Assembly (NCBI GenBank): GCA_004211235.1
Contig: SEEY01000274.1
Span: 1 to 5,867, forward strand
DNA length: 5,867 bases
Direction of reading: 5' to 3'
Source of the DNA: Rubrivivax sp.
GTDB taxonomy: Bacteria; Pseudomonadota; Gammaproteobacteria; Burkholderiales; Burkholderiaceae
Made by a program: the position numbers and the translations under genes. This document shows positions 1-5,396 of the stretch, one piece after another. The number at the start of each line of letters is the position of its first letter. The stretch's first letter is position 1. The notes under the pieces were generated by a model that was not told the DNA's origin, did not search any database, and saw only the letters and a program-made list of their open reading frames with translations.

Positions 1-424
1 GACCCATCGCCAGGCCCTTGTACTTCGGCGGGAACGAGCCCGAGCCCAGGCTCAGCGCCACGCCGAAGCTGGCGCCGGCGATGCCCAGCAGCACGCCCAT
101 CGCGAGCAGGTCGTCGTAGCTCTTCACCATGAAGACCCCGTACAGCATGGCCACGGCGATCATGCCCATCTCGACCAGCGTGGCGTTCTTGCGGCCGATG
201 TACTGCGACAGCAGCCCGAGCGGGAAGCGCATCAGCGCGCCGGCCATGATCGGGATCGACAGCATCAGCCCCTTCTGGGCCGGCGTCAGGTGGTAGGCCT
301 CGCTGATGAAGGGGGCCAGCGCACCGTTGAGCACCCAGATGCAGCAGGAGAACGCGAAGTAGAGGAAGGCGGCGAACAGCGTCGGGCTGTGGCCGGCGCG
401 CTTGAAGGTCTGGAAGGTGGACAT
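1..424 (-). CDS. Nitrate/nitrite transporter, MFS NNP family (NarK/NasA type), N-terminal part
   Basis: An inner-membrane carrier that would move nitrate, or exchange nitrate and nitrite. The 141 residues visible, from the ATG at 424, contain four hydrophobic segments (about residues 16-38, 51-73, 82-100 and 105-127). Between the second and third lies a G-x-L-S-x-x-I-G-R-K loop, the MFS motif A region, preceded by an Arg in the second helix (R66) at the place where this family has a substrate-binding Arg. The last visible stretch, GSGSFPPKYKGLAMG, is very typical of the nitrate/nitrite porter family. The C-terminal two-thirds lie outside the window. The start at 424 fits family N-termini, but the frame stays open upstream to a GTG at 496 (24 extra residues); neither start has a strong ribosome-binding site. 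The gene is divergent from the ANTAR regulator and sits behind a sigma-54-like promoter, which favours an assimilatory role. Family call is firm; substrate direction is inference. Confidence 0.88.
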   Translation of the reverse strand, partial: MSTFQTFKRAGHSPTLFAAFLYFAFSCCIWVLNGALAPFISEAYHLTPAQKGLMLSIPIMAGALMRFPLGLLSQYIGRKNATLVEMGMIAVAMLYGVFMVKSYDDLLAMGVLLGIAGASFGVALSLGSGSFPPKYKGLAMG

Positions 425-506
425 CGTGGGCTCGATCTTGCGGCTGCGCGCACCCACGCTAACCCACAGGTCGCGTGCCAGGGCGGCGGGCGTCACAGTG
501 GGAGGC

Positions 507-524
507 GCTCGCAACGTTGCGAGC
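507..524. repeat. Perfect 18-bp palindrome; hairpin with ANTAR-type hexaloop or an operator
   Basis: The sequence GCTCGCAACGTTGCGAGC is its own reverse complement. As RNA from either strand it folds into a 6-bp stem (GCTCGC/GCGAGC) with the hexaloop AACGTT, which has A at loop position 1 and G at position 4, the two bases known to be required in ANTAR-protein RNA targets. In the predicted sigma-54 transcript toward the transporter it would occupy about nucleotides 6 to 24. No U-tract follows it on either strand, so it is not a simple terminator. The alternative is a DNA operator: LacI-family operators are also palindromes centred on CG with GCAA/TTGC arms. The palindrome is certain; its function is inferred. 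Confidence 0.6.
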
Positions 525-538
525 TTCGTCTCCGATAC

Positions 539-555
539 TTGCAAGCCTTGTGCCC
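539..555 (-). promoter_or_regulatory. Sigma-54 (-24/-12) promoter candidate for the transporter
   Basis: Read on the minus strand the site is GGGCAC-AAGGC-TTGCA, against the sigma-54 consensus TGGCAC-N5-TTGCW. It differs only in the first base and keeps the essential GG-N10-GC spacing. Transcription would start near position 530 and give a leader of about 105 nt to the ATG at 424. Sigma-54 with NtrC control of nitrate assimilation is well established, so the context is fitting. No clear NtrC dyad (GCAC-N-GTGC type) was found upstream; any enhancer would lie inside the regulator gene. Confidence 0.55.
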
Positions 556-558
556 GAC

Positions 559-578
559 GGCCCGCAACGACGCTGGCC
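559..578 (+). promoter_or_regulatory. Second hairpin with an A1/G4 hexaloop (plus-strand RNA)
   Basis: On the plus strand GGCCCGC (559-565) pairs with GCTGGCC (572-578): six Watson-Crick pairs with one C-U mismatch. The loop is AACGAC (566-571), again with A1 and G4, and it is followed by the T-rich stretch TGTTTCTT. With the hairpin at 507-524 it would form the tandem A1/G4 pair typical of ANTAR targets, but only in a transcript that starts before 507 and reads toward the regulator. It also overlaps the weaker sigma-54-like site, so the two readings compete. Confidence 0.35.
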
Positions 579-588
579 TGTTTCTTGC
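574..588 (+). promoter_or_regulatory. Weaker sigma-54-like promoter candidate for the ANTAR regulator
   Basis: The plus strand reads TGGCCTG-TTTC-TTGC, keeping GG-N10-GC and both the TGGC and TTGC cores, but with CT instead of AC in the -24 box and G instead of A/T after TTGC. The predicted start is near 600, leaving a short leader before the ATG at 617. GG-N10-GC occurs by chance in GC-rich DNA, so this rests mainly on the TGGC/TTGC match and on its being divergent from the better site at 539-555. Confidence 0.35.
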
Positions 589-616
589 GCCGTTTTGGGG
601 CGTGAATTGAGAAGCC

Positions 617-1888
617 ATGTCCGACACCGCATCCGCTCCTGCCCCGCACCCGACCCAGGCCCCGGTTCTTCCCCTGTTGATGTGCTGTCCTGGTCGACCG
701 CCGCAGGCCGACGCCTTGCTGGCCCGCGGCTGGAATGTGCGCACCGTTTCGGAGCTCACGCCACCCGCCGAGGGGCCAGCATTGGGCGTGCTTTGGTGCC
801 CTGATCGCACCGCCCTGGCGCAGTTGCTGCACTCCAAACAGGCCTTCGGCCTGCCGGCCTTGCTGCTGTCGCCGCCCCCCGAGCCGGCCGAGCGGCTGGC
901 GCTGCTGGCTCGCGGTGCGCTGCAGTGGCTGCCCGTCGACGTGCAGCCAGAGGTTCTGGATGAGGCGCTGAGATGGGCCGGCGACCTCGCCGCGCACCTG
1001 CAGGCCCGCGACAGTGCCGTCCAGCTGAAGCTCGACGAGCGCAAGTGGACCGAGCGTGCCAAGGGCCTGTTGATGCAGGCGCGCGGCATCGACGAGGCCG
1101 CCGCCTTTGCGCTGCTGCGCAACACGGCGATGCAGACCCAGTCCAAGCTGCCGGAGGTGGCGCGCAGCGTCGTTCACACGAGCGAGCTGGCCGAGGCGCT
1201 GGAGCGTGCCGGCGCCCAGCGCATGCTGAGCCAGCGCCTCGTCAAGCTGCAGGCCCTGCGCCATTGGCCGCGCCTGGCGCCGCCCGAGCGCCGCGAGTGC
1301 CAGGCGCTGCTGGACGCCTCGCGCGATCGCGTGACGGCCAACCTCGAGCGCCTTGGCGAACTGCTGCGCGCCGACCTGACGGAGGAGCTGAGCGCCGTGT
1401 CTGCGGCCTGGGGCCAGCTCGACGGAGCGCTTACCGCCCGCCAGCCCGACCTCGCCCGCAGCGACCTTGCCGCGCAGCGCCTGTTGGACAGCAGCGAGAC
1501 GCTCGTTGCGCGGCTGTCGGAGCGTGCCGGCCCGCGCCCGGTCGGCCTGCTGGCCCAGGTCACGCGTCTGCGTCTCTTGAGCCAGCGGCTGGCCAAGGAG
1601 GGCCTGCTGGCCCAGGTCGTGCCCGGCCACGATGCGAGCGGTCTGGCCTCGGGACTGGACGAGTTCATCAAGGCCTACGATGGCGTGCGCACCGCGCCGC
1701 TCGCCGGCCCGGCGTTGCAGCCGGCGTTCGCTGCGGTGGACGAGGCCTGGCTTGTGTTGCTGCGCGGGCTGCGCGTGGAGCAGGGCGATGCGGTGCAGCG
1801 GATGCATCAGGGCAGCGAGCGGCTGCTGCAGGCGCTGGAGGCGTTGACGAGGGCGTTGCAGGGGTCGTTGCAGTTGATTCTTGGCTGA
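617..1888 (+). CDS. ANTAR-domain RNA-binding regulator with P-box (nitrate-sensor-like) C-terminus
   Basis: A 423-aa soluble protein, probably a nitrate/nitrite-responsive antiterminator for the divergent transporter. Residues about 15-122 resemble a response-regulator receiver but lack the N-terminal acidic pair and a clear phospho-Asp/Lys set, so this is a pseudo-receiver. Residues 130-187 match an ANTAR domain (ERAKGLLM, then A-x-x-LLR-x-T-AM). The C-terminal region has two P-box-like motifs: AGAQRMLSQRL (198-208) and RLRLLSQRL (317-325). The first matches the NarX P-box pattern A-G-x-x-R-M-x-S-x-R-L, where the first Arg contacts nitrate; R202 and R319 are the equivalents here. No membrane segments are present, so sensing would be cytoplasmic, as in NasR. 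The start at 617 follows GAGAAG at a suitable distance. Known NasR has NIT then ANTAR; here ANTAR is in the middle. Domains are clear, the ligand is inferred. Confidence 0.85.
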   Translation: MSDTASAPAPHPTQAPVLPLLMCCPGRPPQADALLARGWNVRTVSELTPPAEGPALGVLWCPDRTALAQLLHSKQAFGLPALLLSPPPEPAERLALLARGALQWLPVDVQPEVLDEALRWAGDLAAHLQARDSAVQLKLDERKWTERAKGLLMQARGIDEAAAFALLRNTAMQTQSKLPEVARSVVHTSELAEALERAGAQRMLSQRLVKLQALRHWPRLAPPERRECQALLDASRDRVTANLERLGELLRADLTEELSAVSAAWGQLDGALTARQPDLARSDLAAQRLLDSSETLVARLSERAGPRPVGLLAQVTRLRLLSQRLAKEGLLAQVVPGHDASGLASGLDEFIKAYDGVRTAPLAGPALQPAFAAVDEAWLVLLRGLRVEQGDAVQRMHQGSERLLQALEALTRALQGSLQLILG

Positions 1889-1930
1889 GCTGTGGTTTGA
1901 TTTGGTTTGGCGAAGAGGGCGCATGTCCGC

Positions 1931-2020
1931 TGCATTGCCGGGAGTCCCGCCCGGCGGCGGGGTAACTTTCTTCTGCGGGGCCAGAAGAAAGTCACCAAAG
2001 AAGAGGCCCTGAACCGCACA
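1931..2020. repeat. Outer inverted repeat, left copy
   Basis: Ninety bases that recur inverted at 2494-2583; the inner 58 (1963-2020) match at 57 positions. It contains an 11-bp hairpin, ACTTTCTTCTG (1965-1975) with CAGAAGAAAGT (1982-1992), loop CGGGGC. The hairpin starts 76 bases after the ANTAR stop codon but has no T-run on either side, so terminator function is only possible. Similar CTTTCTTnTG/CAnAAGAAAG hairpins are, from memory, common between genes in Burkholderiales and Xanthomonadales. Confidence 0.85.
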
Positions 2021-2068
2021 CCAGCACCACATGCACGAGCTGCGCCGTGCAACAGCCGGTCGGCGAGT

Positions 2069-2104
2069 GGGCAGACGCGAACCGCTGCGCTCTCGCTGCT
2101 GTCC
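2069..2104. repeat. Middle inverted repeat, left copy
   Basis: Thirty-six bases (GGGCAGACGCGAAC at the start, GCTGCTGTCC at the end) that recur exactly inverted at 2408-2443, while the sequence between this block and the outer repeat has diverged. Confidence 0.85.
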
Positions 2105-2219
2105 TTGTCCCCAGCACCATCCATCGCACCGCCGAGCCGCTTAACGCCGGCTGCACGCCGTGCTTACGAGAAATGGCAAATGCCGCGTCGCTCGGGCGAC
2201 GCGCTGCTCGTTGCTCTTT

Positions 2220-2300
2220 GTAGGTTGGGGTGAGCACCGCGAACCCCAACAAACTTGGCACCGCTCGACGTTGGGGTTCGCTGCGCTCACCCCAACCTAC
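2220..2300. repeat. Central pair of inverted REP-like hairpins (GTAGGTTGGGG type)
   Basis: Two 31-base units face each other: 2220-2250 begins GTAGGTTGGGGTGAGC, and 2270-2300 is its inverted copy with two mismatches, separated by 19 bases. Each unit is a hairpin itself (GTTGGGG with CCCCAAC). The GTAGGTTGGGGTGAGC...GCGAACCCCAAC unit is, from general knowledge, a frequent intergenic repeat in many Proteobacteria. Just before it a separate 6-bp hairpin, GCGTCG-CTCGGG-CGACGC, lies at 2185-2202. Confidence 0.85.
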
Positions 2301-2407
2301 GCATTCGCCGATGGAGCATCGCCCCAGAGACGCGGTATTTCCTGGTGAGCCCGGCGTGCAGCCGGCGTTAATCGGCCTGAAGGGGCGATGGATGGCGCTC
2401 GTCATAG

Positions 2408-2443
2408 GGACAGCAGCGAGAGCGCAGCGGTTCGCGTCTGCCC
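2408..2443. repeat. Middle inverted repeat, right copy
   Basis: Exact inverted copy of 2069-2104. A further identical 20-bp pair (2141-2160 with 2352-2371, TTAACGCCGGCTGCACGCCG) lies inside it. Confidence 0.85.
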
Positions 2444-2493
2444 GAAAAGCCGGTGGAGGTTTTCGCGCGACGCTTCTGGCGTCGTCGCGGTCG

Positions 2494-2583
2494 TGTGCGG
2501 TTCAGGGCCTCTTCTTTGGTGACTTTCTTCTGGCTCCGCAGAAGAAAGTTACCCGGCCGCCGGGACGGAACCCCGGCAATGCA
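2494..2583. repeat. Outer inverted repeat, right copy
   Basis: Inverted partner of 1931-2020. It keeps the same 11-bp hairpin (2522-2532 with 2539-2549) with loop GCTCCG. The single difference in the inner 58 bases lies in the hairpin loop, so both stems are perfect, suggesting that the stem is what is maintained. Confidence 0.85.
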
Positions 2584-2612
2584 CCGGGTCCAACTCGCGC
2601 TTCGCCGAAGCA

Positions 2613-2706
2613 ACCTCCAGTATTTCCACCCCGACACAATCTGCCCATTCCCTCGATACATCCGAGCGATGCAATGCCTCCACCCAGACACCGCCCAGGA
2701 GACGCA
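2613..2706 (+). promoter_or_regulatory. Upstream region of the dioxygenase gene with Shine-Dalgarno site
   Basis: About 95 bases between the repeat element and the dioxygenase start. AGGAG at 2697-2701 lies five bases before the ATG at 2707 and decides that start over upstream in-frame codons. No convincing -35/-10 or -24/-12 promoter was recognised. The promoter of the three-gene cluster must lie here, inside the repeat element, or further upstream. Confidence 0.5.
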
Positions 2707-3612
2707 ATGCACCAAGACCACAACGACGATCACGACCTGGGCCTGGCCCATGACCTGACCCGCCTGCAGAGGCAGGCCTTGGAGCGCCGCGCCACGCTGC
2801 GCTGGTTGATGGGCGCGGGTGCACTGTCAATCGGTGGCGCAGGCTCGATGGTGCTGGCGAGCTGTGGCGGTGGCGGTGGCGAGACGGGCAGCAGCAGTTC
2901 GTCCTCCGGTTCTTTCGGTTCTTCCGGCTCCTCCGGTTCGTCAGGCGGCACCACCACCCCATCAGGCTGCTCCGTCATCCCGTCCGAGACCGAAGGCCCC
3001 TACCCGGGCGACGGTTCCAACAGCGCCAACGGCAGCGTGGCCAACGCGCTCGCGCTCAGCGGCATCGTGCGCAGCGACATCCGCTCCAGCATCGCCGGCG
3101 CCAGCGGTACCGCCGCGGGGGTGCCGCTTCAGGTCATCATCGAGCTCGTGAACACCAACGCCTCCTGCGCCGACCTCTCGGGCTATGCCATCTACCTGTG
3201 GCATTGCGACGCGCTCGGCCGCTATTCGATGTACTCCAGCGGGGTCACGGGGGAGAACTACCTGCGCGGCGTGCAGGCCACCGGCAGCGACGGGCTGGCC
3301 ACGTTCCAGACCATCTACCCCGGCTGCTATGCCGGCCGCGTGCCGCACATCCACTTGGAGGTCTACCGCAGCACGACGACGGCCACCAACTGGAACAACA
3401 AGCTGCGCACCTCGCAACTGTGCTTCCCGTCCGACGCCAACACCGCCGTCTACGCGACCAGCGGCTATGGCAGCAGCGCCGCCAACAACAACGCCAGCAG
3501 CCTGTCCAGCGACGGCATCTTCAGCGACGGCTATGCCACCCAGCTGGCCACCGTCACCGGCTCGGTCGGTGCGGGCTTTGTGGCGCGACTGAAGGTCGGC
3601 ATCTCCGCATGA
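2707..3612 (+). CDS. Intradiol ring-cleavage dioxygenase-like Tat lipoprotein
   Basis: A 301-aa exported protein of the protocatechuate/catechol intradiol dioxygenase fold, which uses non-haem Fe(III) to cleave catechols between the hydroxyls. The N-terminus has a twin-arginine motif (R27-R28 in ERRATLRWL), a hydrophobic stretch and a lipobox LASC with C53, so it is predicted to fold in the cytoplasm, pass through Tat and be lipid-anchored. A Gly/Ser linker covers residues 54-82. The domain starts with SETEGPY (93-99), typical of the lone extracytoplasmic branch. All four iron ligands are in place: Y173 (ALGRY), Y208 (YPGCY), H214 and H216 (PHIH). The start at 2707 has AGGAG upstream; the frame stays open far upstream only because it crosses the repeat element. 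Its stop overlaps the response regulator start (ATGA). The substrate is unknown. Confidence 0.88.
   Translation: MHQDHNDDHDLGLAHDLTRLQRQALERRATLRWLMGAGALSIGGAGSMVLASCGGGGGETGSSSSSSGSFGSSGSSGSSGGTTTPSGCSVIPSETEGPYPGDGSNSANGSVANALALSGIVRSDIRSSIAGASGTAAGVPLQVIIELVNTNASCADLSGYAIYLWHCDALGRYSMYSSGVTGENYLRGVQATGSDGLATFQTIYPGCYAGRVPHIHLEVYRSTTTATNWNNKLRTSQLCFPSDANTAVYATSGYGSSAANNNASSLSSDGIFSDGYATQLATVTGSVGAGFVARLKVGISA
2886..2949 (+). repeat. Low-complexity Gly/Ser-encoding tandem stretch
   Basis: Imperfect short repeats of the type TCCTCCGGTTCT/TCTTCCGG encode the Ser/Gly linker (GSS-type units) after the lipobox cysteine of the dioxygenase-like protein. T content is higher than in the flanks. Such a tract can change length by slippage, in multiples of three without loss of frame. 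Confidence 0.7.
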
Positions 3613-4319
3613 ATGGGCACTGCCTCGTCGTCGACGACGACGCCGATATCCGAACCAGCCTGACGGCCTATCTGCAGGGCTTCGGGTGGCGGGTGAGCGC
3701 GGCGGCCGACGGCGGGGCGATGCGCCAGTTGCTCGCGGCGGCGAAGCCCGACGTCATCGTGCTGGACCTGATGCTGCCCGGCGAAGACGGCCTGGCGCTG
3801 CTGCGCTGGCTCGGCACGCAGGCCGATGCGCCGCCGGTGCTGATGCTGACGGCGCGCGGCGACACGATGAGCCGCGTCGTCGGCCTGGAGCTGGGCGCAG
3901 ACGACTACCTCGCCAAGCCCTTCGAGCCGCGCGAGCTGGTGGCGCGGCTGCAGGCGCTGCGGCGGCGTTCGCACAAGGGCGCCCACGCGCTGGACGACAC
4001 GCGCCTGCTGCGCTTCGGCCGCTGGCGCTTCGACCGCCTGGCGCGCCAGCTCATCAGCCCGGAGGACGTGGGCGTGGCGCTGTCCAGCGCCGAGTTCCGC
4101 CTGCTGGCCGCCTTCGTGCAGCGCCCCGGGCGCGTGCTCAGCCGTGACCAGCTCATCGAGCTGACCCGAGCGCCCGGCGTCGAGGTGAATGACCGCAGCA
4201 TCGACCTGGCCGTCTCGCGCCTGCGCGCCAAGCTCGGCGACACCGCACGCGAGCCCAGCATCATCCGCACCGTGCGTGGCGAGGGCTATCTGTTCGATGC
4301 CGAGGTCCGCCCATGCTGA
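3609..4319 (+). CDS. Two-component response regulator, OmpR/PhoB family
   Basis: A 236-aa DNA-binding response regulator. The receiver (residues about 4-118) has the acidic cluster D9-D11, the phospho-acceptor D53 in VLDLMLPGEDG, the switch T81 (LMLTARGD) and K103 (LAKPFEP), all intact. The C-terminal winged helix (about 130-230) has the OmpR-type SSAEFRLLAAFVQRPGRVLSRDQL and the RSIDLAVSRLRAKLGD recognition-helix region, ending in IIRTVRGEGYLFD. The start at 3609 overlaps the dioxygenase stop by 4 bases (ATGA), and the end overlaps the kinase start by 7, so translation is coupled. The partner is the kinase that follows, which appears broken. The target genes are unknown; autoregulation of the cluster is a reasonable guess. 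Confidence 0.93.
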   Translation: MNGHCLVVDDDADIRTSLTAYLQGFGWRVSAAADGGAMRQLLAAAKPDVIVLDLMLPGEDGLALLRWLGTQADAPPVLMLTARGDTMSRVVGLELGADDYLAKPFEPRELVARLQALRRRSHKGAHALDDTRLLRFGRWRFDRLARQLISPEDVGVALSSAEFRLLAAFVQRPGRVLSRDQLIELTRAPGVEVNDRSIDLAVSRLRAKLGDTAREPSIIRTVRGEGYLFDAEVRPC

Positions 4320-5327
4320 GGCGTTTCAGGTTCAAGGATTGGGACGGCCTCGGCCTGCGCCTGTTCCTGTTGATGTGGGCGGCGCTGGCGCTCAGCCATC
4401 TGGCGGCCTGGAGCCTGGTCTCGCAGGCATTGCAGGGCCCCGGTGGCGAACGGCGCGGGCCGCCGCCGATGCATGCCGACGGCGGCTTCGGCCCTGGCGC
4501 GCCGCCGCAGCACGGCTTCGAGGCCGACCGGCCGCCGATCCCTCGCGATGGCCCTGACGCGCGCGGCCCTGCGCGCACGCCGACCTTCCCGTCGTTGCCG
4601 CCCAGCCTGCCGTGGTCGGCCAGCGCCGAGCCTGGACGAGGGCCACGGCACGCGCGAGGTGCGCGACGCGGCAGCCGTGTTCAACCGCATGGCAGCCGAG
4701 CTGAGCGGGCAGTTCGAGGAACGCGGCCTGATGATCGCGGCCATCTCGCATGACCTGCGCACGCCGCTGACGCGCATGCGGCTGCGGCTGGAGACGGGCG
4801 AGGTCGAGGCCGGCGTGCGCGAGCGCTGCGTGGAGGACATCCGCGAGATGAACCGCCTGGTGGAAAGCGTCATCGAGATCTTCCGGCCGGCCGACGTCGC
4901 CGAGCCGCCTCGCGTCGACCTGTCGGCATTGGCGCAGTCGGCGGTCGACGATCTCGCCGAGACCGGAGCGGCCGTCACGTTCGAAGGCCCGGCGGCGGTC
5001 GTGCGTGCCGACCCGGTGGCGCTGCGGCGCGTCGTCGACAACCTGGTGGGCAATGCGCTGCGCTATGCCGGCGGGGCGCGTGTGCGCGTCGACCTGGCCG
5101 CCGGCGTCACGCGGCTGGTTGTCGAAGACGACGGCCCCGGCATTCCGGAGACCGAACTCGAGCGCGTGCGCCAGCCGTTCCGCCGCGTCGAGGGCTCGCG
5201 CAACCGCGACACCGGCGGCACCGGCCTGGGCCTGTATATCGCGCAGCAGCTGGTGCGCCGCCAGGGGGCAGCGCTGCTGCTGAGCAACCGGCCTGAAGGC
5301 GGCTTGCGCGCCGAGGTCGTCTTCTGA
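4313..5327 (+). pseudogene. Sensor histidine kinase, frame-disrupted with missing TM2/HAMP
   Basis: The membrane partner of the response regulator. From the ATG at 4313 one frame encodes a short cytoplasmic start, a membrane helix (about residues 13-36, GLRLFLLMWAALALSHLAAW) and a Pro/Gly-rich loop to about SLPPSLPW near 4619, then turns to nonsense and stops at 4753. Another frame carries the end of HAMP (LDEGHGTREVRDAAAVFNRM, from 4635), the H-box AAISHDLRTPLTR with His at 4749-4751, the N-box DNLVGNALRYA (5037), the G1 box DDGPGIP (about 5127) and GGTGLGLYI (about 5214), stopping at 5327. Kinases of this type normally have a second membrane helix and a full HAMP between these parts; both are absent, so a deletion of roughly 50-65 codons that is not a multiple of three is likely. 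The catalytic half could only be made by internal initiation (for example ATG 4688) and would be cytoplasmic. An assembly error is the alternative. Confidence 0.8.
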
Positions 5328-5396
5328 CGCTTGCCATGATGGGCTAGAGTGCCGGCCTTGGATGGCTCCATGAATGGGCCAACTTTTCCAGACCGC

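Larger units (their letters stand above)
1908..2612. repeat. Nested inverted-repeat element (compound REP/MITE-like), approximate ends
   Basis: Four blocks pair with inverted copies around one centre near 2257: 1931-2020 with 2494-2583 (inner 58 nt differ at one base), 2069-2104 with 2408-2443 (36 nt identical), 2141-2160 with 2352-2371 (20 nt identical) and 2220-2250 with 2270-2300 (2 mismatches in 31). Sequence between the blocks is partly diverged. Weaker similarity (GGCGAAG near both edges) extends the arms to about 1908 and 2612, so the ends are uncertain. No transposase or credible reading frame is inside; frames seen here repeat low-quality translations of the arms. It fills most of the 818-bp gap between the ANTAR gene and the dioxygenase gene and may also affect transcript ends. 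No target-site duplication was recognised. Confidence 0.8.

Noticed and set aside
507..524. Simple intrinsic terminator at the 18-bp palindrome
   Set aside because: No T-tract follows on either strand; a regulatory hairpin or operator fits better.
493..1146. Minus-strand frame of 217 aa across the intergenic region and ANTAR gene
   Set aside because: No domain, Ser/Arg/Ala-rich composition, and not in frame with the transporter.
973..1965. Plus-strand frame of 330 aa overlapping the ANTAR gene
   Set aside because: It is an out-of-frame shadow with Arg/Ala/Gly-rich low-complexity sequence; the 617-1888 frame has recognisable domains.
1965..1992. Intrinsic terminator for the ANTAR gene
   Set aside because: The 11-bp stem is strong, but no T-run follows on either strand, so it is kept as a repeat hairpin only.
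1992..2405. Open frame on the minus strand inside the repeat element (137 aa)
   Set aside because: It is translated repeat DNA; such VGWGERSEP/LTPTY-like and AARAQRFAS-like strings are typical of spurious calls over these intergenic repeats.
1908..2612. CRISPR array or insertion sequence
   Set aside because: The repeats are inverted and of different kinds, not regularly spaced direct repeats, and there is no transposase gene.
2230..2706. N-terminal extension of the dioxygenase frame to an upstream ATG at 2230
   Set aside because: This part is translated from the right half of the inverted-repeat element, has no domain sense, and would bury the Tat signal; ATG 2707 has AGGAG at good spacing.
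5331..5350. Sigma-70 promoter for the MocR gene (TTGCCA with TAGAGT)
   Set aside because: The two boxes are only 8 bases apart, far from the 16-18 needed, so no promoter is claimed.
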